Part shown: in pieces, positions 1-5,368 of the stretch | How positions within the stretch are numbered: position 1 is the stretch's first letter | Layout of the letters: each line of letters opens with the position of its first letter | From: Candidatus Woesearchaeota archaeon | GTDB taxonomy: Archaea > Nanobdellota > Nanobdellia > Woesearchaeales > 21-14-0-10-32-9 | Direction of reading: 5' to 3' | DNA: 10,047 nt | NCBI GenBank assembly: GCA_003562145.1 | Contig: PWWA01000072.1 | Span: 1 to 10,047, forward strand | Made by a program: the position numbers and the translations under genes | Notes under the pieces: generated by a model | The model's input: only the letters and a program-made list of their open reading frames with translations | Databases searched by the model: none | Told to the model about the DNA's origin: nothing

Positions 1-239
1 ATTGCTGCTTTGAGCTTTTCGTTTTCTTCGTGTATCCAAGTTATGCCTCTAAGTGTTACAGCTATCTTGTTGCTTTCCTCTAAGTATTCAAGTATTGCTT
101 TCAGATTGTAATGGTTTACCTGTCTTGGAAGCTTTCTTTTCAGTTCGGCTATCGTGAGAATGCTTTCATTTGACTCTTTTAATATGTTCTCTACCATCCT
201 TATCGTGCTTAGCCTTGGGGAACGCTCGAGTTCTAACAT
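1..239 (-). CDS. Winged-helix DNA-binding protein, 3' end cut by window edge
   Basis: Reading the minus strand from ATG at 239 gives 79 open codons to the window edge, so the C-terminus is missing. The protein begins MLELERSPRLSTIRMVENIL. Residues about 26-70 have the helix-helix-helix-strand pattern of a winged helix: helices around 29-36 and 44-56, then a wing ending in GITWIH. This resembles a small archaeal family of stand-alone winged-helix proteins that I recall only as conserved hypotheticals. Its role is probably DNA binding, possibly autoregulation or an antitoxin-like function; that is inference. A GGTGA ribosome-binding site lies 4 bases before the ATG, and palindromes lie between it and the TATA box. 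Confidence is high that it is a gene and moderate on the fold. Confidence 0.8.
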   Translation of the reverse strand, partial: MLELERSPRLSTIRMVENILKESNESILTIAELKRKLPRQVNHYNLKAILEYLEESNKIAVTLRGITWIHEENEKLKAA

Positions 240-249
240 AATAATCACC

Positions 250-290
250 AATAATTATTAATAAGTAACTATTAGTTATTTATAAATATT
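250..290 (-). promoter_or_regulatory. Promoter with palindromic operator candidates for the 239 gene
   Basis: A TATA-like TTTATAAA lies at 279-286. Counting about 26 bases gives a transcription start near 256 and a 17-base leader holding GGTGA (244-248). Two palindromes lie between box and start codon: AATAATTATT at 250-259 (perfect) and TAACTATTAGTTA at 266-278 (mirrored except the centre). They are placed where a repressor would block transcription. The region is very AT-rich, so chance palindromes are possible. Confidence 0.5.
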
Positions 291-294
291 GTTG

Positions 295-312
295 TTTTTT
301 GATTGAAAAAAA
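295..312 (-). terminator. T-tract terminator after the 278-residue gene
   Basis: On the minus strand, a run of seven T (plus-strand A at 306-312) follows the TAG stop at 338 by about 25 bases. With the six T at 295-300 it forms a weak A-T hairpin around GATTG. Archaeal transcription ends at T-rich tracts, so this is a reasonable terminator; it also separates this gene from the next promoter. Confidence 0.5.
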
Positions 313-337
313 GAATTCAGAACAGCTTATTAGGGTT

Positions 338-1174
338 CTAATAATTTCTTGAATCAAATTTTTTGTAGTCGACCCAGTCAGCTTCCTGCCGTATAGGCTC
401 TATTCTATTATGAACTGGTTCAGGGAGCAATTCTTCAAGTCTTTTCTTCCCATCAATTATTTGGTCTTCTGTTTCCGTGCGAGCGAACCTAAGACCGACA
501 ATACCTTTCAAAGTCCTTTCCAAGAAGTCAGGGTTCTTGATATTCATGTACAATGCAAAATCTTCACCAAAACTAGTGAAATCAGAACGCAGAAGAGCAT
601 AAGAAACCAGGAAATCGCTTCTTACAACTTCTCTCCTAAAATTGCCTGATTCATCAAATATTTTCTCTTCCAATTCTTCGAAACTCGCAGTGTTTTCCCA
701 TAAATGTTTCTCATCTTTCAGCCCAGGCCAGTATAGGTCCCGGCAAATACAGATATCAGAAAGAAGCAAAGGCTCCCTTATCCCTGTTGTGTGACCCGGA
801 TATCCTCTGTCCCCGTTTACTTCCGCATAATTTCTTCCATCTAAAATACTCAAAACTTGTTTTAAGGCTTTGTCTCTTTGGAATCTATCAAGATAAGGAT
901 AAACCCCGCCGACAGCGTTATACAGTGCCCAGGGAATAGCTTCAAAAGGGCCTCCTGCCAGAGCTTCTACGTATCCTCTATTATTAACTCCTTCTTCATC
1001 GGTGTACGCTTTGTCAAGTGCCTCATTATATTTCTTCCCTATCAAACCTAAAGCTTCCTCAGGGTTTTCTTTCAGCATCTCGGAAAAGGGAATTATATCT
1101 ATAGCGGCAAAATAGTGAGAATCAAAAGCCTTGCGCAAGTCATTTAACAGATTTTCGTTCCCCGAACAGCCCAT
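338..1174 (-). CDS. Unrecognised 278-residue protein
   Basis: I do not recognise this protein. It is 278 residues from the ATG at 1174, soluble-looking, with no membrane segment and no signal peptide. It is mixed acidic and aromatic, with dense aromatic stretches around residues 77-95 (PFEAIPWALYNAVGGVYPYL) and a Cys pair at 142 and 144. A GTG at 1189 could add five codons, but the TATA box at 1197-1204 would place the RNA start close to 1174, so a leaderless ATG start is preferred. It is flanked by its own promoter and a T-tract, so it looks monocistronic. Codon choice differs from the glycan operon: 9 of 14 Tyr codons are TAT here, against 2 of 17 in the 4100 gene. This suggests either low expression or recent transfer. 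Confidence is high that it is a gene; there is no functional call. Confidence 0.8.
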   Translation of the reverse strand: MGCSGNENLLNDLRKAFDSHYFAAIDIIPFSEMLKENPEEALGLIGKKYNEALDKAYTDEEGVNNRGYVEALAGGPFEAIPWALYNAVGGVYPYLDRFQRDKALKQVLSILDGRNYAEVNGDRGYPGHTTGIREPLLLSDICICRDLYWPGLKDEKHLWENTASFEELEEKIFDESGNFRREVVRSDFLVSYALLRSDFTSFGEDFALYMNIKNPDFLERTLKGIVGLRFARTETEDQIIDGKKRLEELLPEPVHNRIEPIRQEADWVDYKKFDSRNY

Positions 1175-1196
1175 GCTCAAAGTAACCACTAATCAG

Positions 1197-1214
1197 TATA
1201 TATAATTTCCGATT
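1197..1214 (-). promoter_or_regulatory. TATA box and BRE of the 278-residue gene
   Basis: The minus strand reads a purine-rich BRE-like CGGAAA directly followed by TTATATATAC. The box centre near 1201 lies about 26-27 bases before the ATG at 1174, the archaeal spacing for a leaderless transcript. It faces away from the toxin-antitoxin promoter at 1283. Confidence 0.65.
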
Positions 1215-1282
1215 TAAAGCTAGTAATTTACTTGTTTTTGAGGTGTTTATTTAGCTTAGTAGCAGCATGAAAACCCAAAAAG

Positions 1283-1316
1283 TTTATATATGCATAATGC
1301 ATACATATAGTATGCA
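1283..1316 (+). promoter_or_regulatory. Toxin-antitoxin promoter with palindromic operator
   Basis: The TATA box TTTATATA (1283-1290) is 25-26 bases before the ATG at 1312, so the transcript is probably leaderless. Packed behind it are TATGCATA (1289-1296, perfect palindrome), ATGCAT (1297-1302) and a perfect 7-base inverted repeat TGCATAC-ATATA-GTATGCA (1298-1316) that covers the start codon. Repeated half-sites spaced by a few bases fit cooperative binding by a dimeric ribbon-helix-helix antitoxin, giving autorepression. Confidence 0.7.
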
Positions 1317-1533
1317 AGAACAAACATCTATCAGGGTCAGCCATGAACTGCTGAATACACTGAAAAAATTTAAGCAAGACAGGGATAGCTACGAGGATGT
1401 AATCTGGGACTTCATTGAGCCCCACCTGGAACTATCTGAACAAACAAAAAAAGACATAGAAAAATCCAGGCAAGAGTACAAGAAAGGGAATTTATCAACG
1501 CTCGAAGAAGTTAAAAGAGAACTGGGATTCTAA
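1312..1533 (+). CDS. RelB-like antitoxin, ribbon-helix-helix type
   Basis: This is a 73-residue protein. The N-terminal half (about 4-36, TSIRVSHELLNTLKKFK onward) has the short strand followed by two helices expected of a ribbon-helix-helix DNA-binding domain. The C-terminal half (41-73) is a charged helix ending LSTLEEVKRELGF, which resembles the toxin-wrapping tails of archaeal RelB-type antitoxins. An earlier in-frame ATG at 1267 would add 15 residues, but it lies upstream of the TATA box, so ATG 1312 is chosen and the message is leaderless. The stop overlaps the toxin start as TAATG. The expected role is to bind and neutralise the toxin and to repress the shared promoter through the repeats at 1289-1316. 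The family call rests on layout, size and motif. Confidence 0.85.
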   Translation: MQEQTSIRVSHELLNTLKKFKQDRDSYEDVIWDFIEPHLELSEQTKKDIEKSRQEYKKGNLSTLEEVKRELGF

Positions 1534-1784
1534 TGGACATTATTTTTTCAAACCACTCAAAAAAGCAGCTAAAAAACCTTGATGCGAGGATGCAGCAAAA
1601 AATACTGTTTACCCTTGAGAAATTCAAGAAAAACCAGCCAGTAGACATAATAAAGCTGAAAAGCAAAAGCGAGGAATTCAGGATACGCGTGGGAAGCTAC
1701 AGGGTACAACTTGAAAAGGTAAAAGAAGGATTTCTAGTAACAAAAATCGGAAAAAGAGAAAACTTTTACCTAATATTCCTATAA
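1533..1784 (+). CDS. RelE/ParE-superfamily toxin
   Basis: This is an 83-residue basic protein matching the usual size of archaeal RelE. The fold is legible: strand MDIIFS, two helices (about 8-34), then strands with FRIRVGSYRVQLE (49-61) and a last strand VTKIGKRENFY (69-79). The Arg cluster R50, R52 and R57 plus the late R75 and Y79 correspond to the positions where RelE toxins carry catalytic or RNA-contacting residues. Family members cleave mRNA in the ribosomal A site, whereas ParE relatives poison gyrase. With the Arg/Lys-rich active face, RelE-like action is the likelier of the two, but the sequence alone does not settle it. It begins within the antitoxin stop codon, so the two are translationally coupled and share one promoter. 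The reading frame appears intact. Confidence 0.87.
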   Translation: MDIIFSNHSKKQLKNLDARMQQKILFTLEKFKKNQPVDIIKLKSKSEEFRIRVGSYRVQLEKVKEGFLVTKIGKRENFYLIFL

Positions 1785-1844
1785 ACAACTCTTTCAAAGA
1801 GGAAGAAAACAAATAGAAAACCTTGGACGGGTTCTGAAAGTAAC

Positions 1845-2510
1845 TTAAAGAATACTTACCATCCTCAATAGATCTTTGGCTTTTCCTGGCTCTCCGCGGC
1901 CGACGGGGAAGTAGCAAGGAATGATTTTCGTGTTATGCGTCTTGATTCTTGTTTCAAAAACTCTTAGGTTTTTGTTCTTCATGGCTTCTTCGTAGTAGTC
2001 TTTTAGCCGGATTTCTTGTTTTGCCAGTGCTTTGAAAGGTATTAACCCGAAGGTTACTATGTATTCTGGTTTTACTATCTCAATTTCTTTTTCGAGTATT
2101 GGAAGAAACAAATTTATTTTCCTGGAATCAGGGAGGGCGGCGTCGCTCCCCGTCCACTTAACAAGGTTAGTAAGATAGTAAGACTTTGACTTCAAAAAAA
2201 TTAGTAGTTCTTCTGCAAACTCAGCGCTCCACTCATTGTTTTCTATTCTTCTCATTAAGCCATCAGAGAGCATTCCCGCTCTGTGGAAGACCCTCCAGAC
2301 AGGCTTTGTGCCTATGAACGGATACCTTGGGCCTTTCCAGGAGAGCTTGGAGCTAATGTTAAGGTGTGTGGGGTTGATGAACACAAACATTATCTTGGGC
2401 TTGCTGGTTTTTCCGTTGCCAAGGATCGGCTTTAACTTGTTATCGGGGAAATGCTCTTTGTTAACCAGTCTAACGTCTTCCCAGAGATCTTTCAAGCCAA
2501 TTTTTTCCAT
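1845..2510 (-). CDS. Diverged uracil-DNA glycosylase-superfamily protein
   Basis: This is a 221-residue protein. The layout follows the uracil-DNA glycosylase superfamily: a strand ending in an active-site loop (IMFVFINPT, 40-48), a PFIG loop (64-67) before a helix, YYLTNLVKWT (111-120), then KPEYIVTFG (147-155) as the core strand. A late loop, IIPCYFPVGRG (196-206), sits where the DNA-inserting motif II lies. Classic enzymes have GxxPG or GINPG and an HPS-like motif II; here these read INPT and YFPVGRG, so the chemistry may differ. Only one Cys (C199) is present, so this is not an iron-sulfur family 4 enzyme. A role in base excision repair, acting on uracil or another damaged base, is an inference. 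A weak TATA-like sequence lies at 2536-2545. It converges with the toxin gene across a 60-base gap. Confidence 0.65.
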   Translation of the reverse strand: MEKIGLKDLWEDVRLVNKEHFPDNKLKPILGNGKTSKPKIMFVFINPTHLNISSKLSWKGPRYPFIGTKPVWRVFHRAGMLSDGLMRRIENNEWSAEFAEELLIFLKSKSYYLTNLVKWTGSDAALPDSRKINLFLPILEKEIEIVKPEYIVTFGLIPFKALAKQEIRLKDYYEEAMKNKNLRVFETRIKTHNTKIIPCYFPVGRGEPGKAKDLLRMVSIL

Positions 2511-2535
2511 TAGGATTTATTCTTAATGAGAATGA

Positions 2536-2545
2536 CTTAAAAAAG
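2536..2545 (-). terminator. T-tract ending the 90-residue gene, possibly also the next promoter
   Basis: On the minus strand, CTTTTTTAAG follows the TGA stop at 2555 by 10 bases. The T6 tract (plus-strand A at 2539-2544) is terminator-like. The same bases lie about 30 before the ATG at 2510 and could serve as a weak TATA box for the glycosylase-like gene. Which role dominates cannot be decided here. Confidence 0.4.
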
Positions 2546-2554
2546 ATTTGTTTT

Positions 2555-2827
2555 TCAGGTTATCATTATGAAGCCTTCTTCGGGCTCGGATACCATGTGG
2601 TCTGTTTTTAGCTCTTCCAGGATTCGCATGACTTCTCGTTCGGTGAAGCCTTCTTCTTCTGCTACTAAGAGGACTTGCTCTAAAGGTATTCTCTTTTTTT
2701 TGCCGGTGGTTATGTTGTTGATTAGGTTGTATAGCTTTATCTTTGCGTCCGTGGTGCTTTCCTCTACTATCCGGGAAGCCATCATCCTCTGTATTCTTAA
2801 GAGTTCTTCGAAGTCGTTAGGCTCCAT
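2555..2827 (-). CDS. Small stand-alone winged-helix protein, MCM C-terminus-like
   Basis: This is a 90-residue protein. Residues 1-40 form two charged helices. Residues 44-90 form a winged helix: RIPLEQVLLVAEEEGFTERE, a recognition helix MRILEELKTDHM, and a wing ending EPEEGFIMIT. The spacing and the closing 'EPxxGxI' pattern resemble the small winged-helix domain at the C-terminus of archaeal MCM helicases, but no helicase domain is attached. It may be a DNA-binding or protein-binding adaptor; function is unknown. In-frame stops just upstream of ATG 2827 fix the start. The leader holds GGGGG about 16 bases before the ATG, further than is typical. It has its own promoter at 2872-2883. Confidence 0.75.
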   Translation of the reverse strand: MEPNDFEELLRIQRMMASRIVEESTTDAKIKLYNLINNITTGKKKRIPLEQVLLVAEEEGFTEREVMRILEELKTDHMVSEPEEGFIMIT

Positions 2828-2871
2828 TTTACGTTAACATTAACCCCCAATGATGGTAGTAATGCTAATAG

Positions 2872-2883
2872 TATTATAAATAT
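2872..2883 (-). promoter_or_regulatory. TATA box of the 90-residue winged-helix gene
   Basis: The minus strand reads AATATTTATAATA-type sequence centred near 2877. A start about 26 bases later (near 2851) leaves a leader of roughly 24 bases containing GGGGG at 2844-2848. The perfect inverted repeat at 2895-2910 lies just upstream of the box. Confidence 0.5.
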
Positions 2884-2894
2884 TTTGCAATCAG

Positions 2895-2910
2895 TATACT
2901 TAAAAGTATA
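2895..2910. repeat. 16-base palindrome TATACTT-AA-AAGTATA
   Basis: Seven bases (2895-2901) are perfectly mirrored by 2904-2910 around a two-base centre. It lies upstream of the TATA box of the 90-residue gene, so it may be an activator or repressor site. AT-rich context weakens the case. Confidence 0.55.
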
Positions 2911-2922
2911 TTTAGTAGGCGT

Positions 2923-2976
2923 GGCTCAGGGAAAAGAAACCGGTTTAGGGGGTTTGGTTTTTGCGCTCCCTGAGCC
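2923..2976 (-). repeat. 10-base inverted repeat straddling the end of the zinc-protein gene
   Basis: GGCTCAGGGA at 2923-2932 is an exact reverse complement of TCCCTGAGCC at 2967-2976, with a 34-base loop. The loop holds the stop codon (2945-2947) and a perfect palindrome AAACCGGTTT (2937-2946). In the minus-strand mRNA the GC-rich stem would join the last codons to the 3' untranslated end. It could protect the mRNA end or aid termination; no long T-run follows. Confidence 0.6.
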
Positions 2977-3238
2977 TGGTTGAAACGAAGTACTCCAAGC
3001 AATCAGCGGCATCGAAGTGCGCTTTCCTGCGCAGGTGCTTGGAGCCAAATTCCAGTATAAAAGATTCATTTGTAATAGGGCCGTTGCATACCGGGCAGAA
3101 CTTTTCGCTTAAATCGCCCTTTGATTCTTTAAGCTTCTGTTCTATAAGCCTGTCTATGTTTCCAGCAATTAAATCCCTTCTTATTTTGAGCAGGTCTTCT
3201 TCGCTTAAGTTTTCTATTATTTTCGCGAGCTTGTTCAT
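2945..3238 (-). CDS. Small putative zinc-binding protein
   Basis: This is a 97-residue protein of unrecognised family. Residues 1-40 are helical and charged. Residues 47-82 look like a metal site: C48-x2-C51 in FCPVCNGPI, then H68, H74 and C80 in KHLRRKAHFDAADC. C48, C51, H74 and C80 are the likeliest ligands. Its ATG overlaps the stop of the 225-residue winged-helix gene as ATGA, so the two are translationally coupled and may act together, with this protein as partner or cofactor of the regulator. That link is inference. The tail is basic (RLRERKNQ). The 3' end lies within the inverted repeat at 2923-2976. Confidence 0.75.
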   Translation of the reverse strand: MNKLAKIIENLSEEDLLKIRRDLIAGNIDRLIEQKLKESKGDLSEKFCPVCNGPITNESFILEFGSKHLRRKAHFDAADCLEYFVSTRLRERKNQTP

Positions 3239-3912
3239 CTTAGTGCCTCCGACAATGATTGGGCTAATCCTAGTTTTCGCTCGTATAGCAAAACTGCCTT
3301 TTGGATGTGGTCTTCGAAGTATTTTTCTTTTTTTTCAAGGCCTGCCCGGAATTCGGCTATGGTATGGCTCCAGAACTTGAACGTCCTTGTAATGCCCTGG
3401 CAGTTTATGGTAATGCTGCTTTTTTCGCTTCTGAAGCTGTTTAGTTCATCGGTTATTACGAGTAAGTGTACTTCTTCTTTAACTGATTCTACGTAGAATA
3501 GCAAATCTATTTTTTCGAATAAGTCTTGGTGGTTAAAGAAGAGTTTCATGAGGCAGAAGCCGTCTTCTTTTAGGTCTGCGCATAGGACGTTTGCCAGAAA
3601 AGATGTTGGGGGGTTTAGCTTTAGTTCTTTTCTTTCTGCTTGGTACGGGCGTAGCAAAGTAAGGTACAACGCGTTTTTGTTTACAGAATACTTTATTCTT
3701 GTGTCGTTGTTTTTTCTTCCACCGGTTCCTTTGTCTACCCTTTCTTTTTTGAGGTATCCATGCGCTTCTAATAGTTTTAGTTGCTGGCTCGCGTATGCTA
3801 CAGTGGTGCCTAGGCGTTCTGCTAGTTGTGTTGGTGATGTTTCCCCGCTCGCGGTTTCTTGTAGTACGCGCCACTTAATGCCTGTTAGCAAGGAGTCATC
3901 AAAAGTTGCCAT
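3235..3912 (-). CDS. Winged-helix transcriptional regulator, ArsR/MarR-like
   Basis: This is a 225-residue protein. Residues 9-77 form a winged helix: helix LLTGIKWRVLQETA, SPTQLAERLG, recognition helix TTVAYASQQLKLLEAHGYLK, then a basic wing (RVDKGTGGRKN) and strand RIKYSVN. Residues 120-180 have alternating helix and strand segments (LFEKIDLLFYVE, EEVHLLVITDE) that may be a degenerate nucleotidyltransferase-like sensor domain; this is tentative. The last 40 residues are helical. The ATG at 3912 lies about 26 bases from the TATA box, implying a leaderless mRNA. It is divergent from the glycan operon, with a 9-base inverted repeat between them, so it is the natural candidate to regulate that operon and itself. 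It is coupled downstream to the zinc-protein gene by an ATGA overlap. Confidence 0.8.
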   Translation of the reverse strand: MATFDDSLLTGIKWRVLQETASGETSPTQLAERLGTTVAYASQQLKLLEAHGYLKKERVDKGTGGRKNNDTRIKYSVNKNALYLTLLRPYQAERKELKLNPPTSFLANVLCADLKEDGFCLMKLFFNHQDLFEKIDLLFYVESVKEEVHLLVITDELNSFRSEKSSITINCQGITRTFKFWSHTIAEFRAGLEKKEKYFEDHIQKAVLLYERKLGLAQSLSEALR

Positions 3913-3936
3913 TAATCATAAGCAGGAAACAACAAG

Positions 3937-3945
3937 TATAAAAAT
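3937..3945 (-). promoter_or_regulatory. TATA box of the winged-helix regulator
   Basis: The minus strand reads ATTTTTATA centred near 3941. The expected RNA start, about 26 bases on, falls within a few bases of the ATG at 3912, so translation is probably leaderless. Confidence 0.55.
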
Positions 3946-3971
3946 ATTTCTATAATTAAAATACTATGATA

Positions 3972-4005
3972 AAAACATATTAAATTTATTACTAAAATAT
4001 GTTTT
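3972..4005. repeat. Inverted repeat AAAACATAT/ATATGTTTT between divergent promoters
   Basis: AAAACATAT (3972-3980) is exactly mirrored by ATATGTTTT (3997-4005) with a 16-base spacer. Half-site centres are 25 bases apart, more than two helical turns. It lies between the regulator promoter and the glycan operon promoter and is a plausible operator for a dimeric winged-helix protein. Sugar-responsive control is inferred from context only. Confidence 0.55.
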
Positions 4006-4043
4006 AGAGGGAAAAAACACAAAAAAAACAAGCATAAAAGAAA

Positions 4044-4053
4044 GATTTAAATA
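4044..4053 (+). promoter_or_regulatory. Promoter of the glycan operon
   Basis: A purine-rich stretch (AAAGAAAGA, BRE-like) leads into TTTAAATA at 4046-4053. The predicted start near 4075 leaves a leader of about 25 bases that contains GAGGGCGG before the TTG start codon at 4100. A second AT-rich stretch at 4061-4072 could act as an alternative box. Confidence 0.55.
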
Positions 4054-4099
4054 CAAGCGATAAAAGAATATAGAAACAGGATCTAAAAGAGGGCGGTCG

Positions 4100-5368
4100 T
4101 TGAAAATACTGATGCTTGGCTGGGAGTTCCCACCATTCTTCGCAGGAGGGGCGGGAATAGTCTGTAATGAACTAACCAGAGCCCTAAACAGGACAGGCGC
4201 AGACGTCACATTTATCATGCCAAGCGGACCCGAAGAAATCTACGAAAACCTAAACATAGATGAGCCAGGAAAGCCCAGGTTTAGGATTCTAATCGCAAAC
4301 AACATCTACCCAGGCAAGCCCACAAAAGTATACAAAGTAGACAGCCTACTACAAGCATACACAACCTCTGAACAATACGAACACACATACAACAGGCACA
4401 TGCAAAAAAGAAAAGGAAAACACGGCGCACTCTACGGAAGAAACCTCAAAGAAGAAGTAATGCGCTTCGCAGAAAAAGCCAGGGAAATCGCACTAATGGA
4501 AGACTTCGACGTAATACACGCACACGACTGGACCACATTCCTGGCAGGCATAGAAATAAAGAAAGCCACAGGAAAACCATTAGTAGTACAAGTACACATC
4601 ACAGAATTCGACAAAACCGGAGGGGACCACGCAGACCCATTCATATACAGCATAGAAAAAAGAGGCATGGATGAATCAGACAGAATCATAACCGTAAGCA
4701 ACAAGCTAAAAGACACATGCATAAACCGATACTTCGCAGACCCAGCCAAAATCAGGGTAGTGCACAACGCAGCCACCACAATGAGATCAAAAGAAGACTA
4801 TGACGGAGCACACATAAAAGCAGGGGACAAAGTAGTATTATTCGCAGGCCGAGTCACACTCCAAAAAGGCCCGGACTACTTTGTCTACGCAGCCAAGAAA
4901 GTCCTGGACCAAGCCCCCAATACGAAGTTCGTAATAGCCGGGAACGGGGACATGCTACCACAAGTCATAAACCTCGTAGCAGACCTCGGCCTAAGCAAGA
5001 ACTTCATATTCACAGGGTTCTACACCAGGGAAGAAGGCGAAAAACTATTCTCATTAGCAGACGTATTCGTAATGCCAAGCGTAAGCGAGCCCTTCGGCCT
5101 AGTACCCTATGAAGCACAAATAAAAAGGACGCCAACAATAATAAGCAAGCAATCAGGCATATCCGAAGTACTAAGGCACGCATTAAAAGTAGACTTCTGG
5201 GACGTGGATGAGATGGCCCATAAAATACTAGCTTTACTGCACTACTCATCATTGCACAACGAGCTAAAGCATAACGGTTACGAAGAGGCAAGAAACGCAA
5301 CATGGGATGTGCCAGCAGGGAAATGCCTGGGCATATACAACGAAATAATAGGACGGGGGGAGATATGA
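4100..5368 (+). CDS. glgA: Glycogen synthase, GT5/GT4-type glycosyltransferase
   Basis: This 422-residue enzyme of the GT-B fold should transfer glucose from a nucleotide sugar to a growing alpha-1,4-glucan in the cytoplasm. The N-terminal domain has the signature opening MKILMLGWEFPPFFAGGAGI with the glycine-rich donor loop at 16-19, then HAHDW (140-144) and HITEFDKTGG (166-175). The C-terminal domain has GRVTLQKG (250-257; R251 and K256 contact the nucleotide diphosphate) and the E-x7-E motif E330/E338 in SEPFGLVPYE. Length matches archaeal enzymes and is shorter than bacterial GlgA. TTG is the start because it begins this conserved opening and follows GAGGGCGG. The stop overlaps the next ATG. 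The coding strand is strikingly T-poor (4 T in 4381-4440). Donor choice (ADP- or UDP-glucose) cannot be read from the sequence, and a related GT4 activity is possible. Confidence 0.88.
   Translation: MKILMLGWEFPPFFAGGAGIVCNELTRALNRTGADVTFIMPSGPEEIYENLNIDEPGKPRFRILIANNIYPGKPTKVYKVDSLLQAYTTSEQYEHTYNRHMQKRKGKHGALYGRNLKEEVMRFAEKAREIALMEDFDVIHAHDWTTFLAGIEIKKATGKPLVVQVHITEFDKTGGDHADPFIYSIEKRGMDESDRIITVSNKLKDTCINRYFADPAKIRVVHNAATTMRSKEDYDGAHIKAGDKVVLFAGRVTLQKGPDYFVYAAKKVLDQAPNTKFVIAGNGDMLPQVINLVADLGLSKNFIFTGFYTREEGEKLFSLADVFVMPSVSEPFGLVPYEAQIKRTPTIISKQSGISEVLRHALKVDFWDVDEMAHKILALLHYSSLHNELKHNGYEEARNATWDVPAGKCLGIYNEIIGRGEI

Noticed and set aside
1156..1189. Possible lipoprotein signal (SMGC) if the 278-residue protein began at GTG 1189
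   Set aside because: There is no hydrophobic segment before the Cys, and the TATA spacing favours ATG 1174, which leaves Cys as residue 3.
1789..1801. CTCTTT-C-AAAGAG as a terminator hairpin after the toxin gene
   Set aside because: The loop is one base and no T-tract follows; it is probably chance.
2236..2526. 96-codon plus-strand open frame opposite the glycosylase-like gene
   Set aside because: The opposite strand encodes a protein with a consistent fold pattern; this frame has none.
3548..3955. 135-codon open frame on the plus strand, opposite the winged-helix regulator
   Set aside because: The minus-strand gene has a clear winged helix, promoter and coupled neighbour. The plus frame is low-complexity Ser/Phe-rich and has no promoter or ribosome site.
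4432..4779. 115-codon minus-strand open frame inside the first glycogen synthase
   Set aside because: It is a shadow of a strongly conserved enzyme gene, produced by the same base skew.
5302..5364. Longer GH57 N-terminus from ATG 5302
   Set aside because: The added residues overlap the end of the glycogen synthase gene and match no GH57 feature, while ATG 5365 has a G-rich ribosome site and an ATGA overlap.
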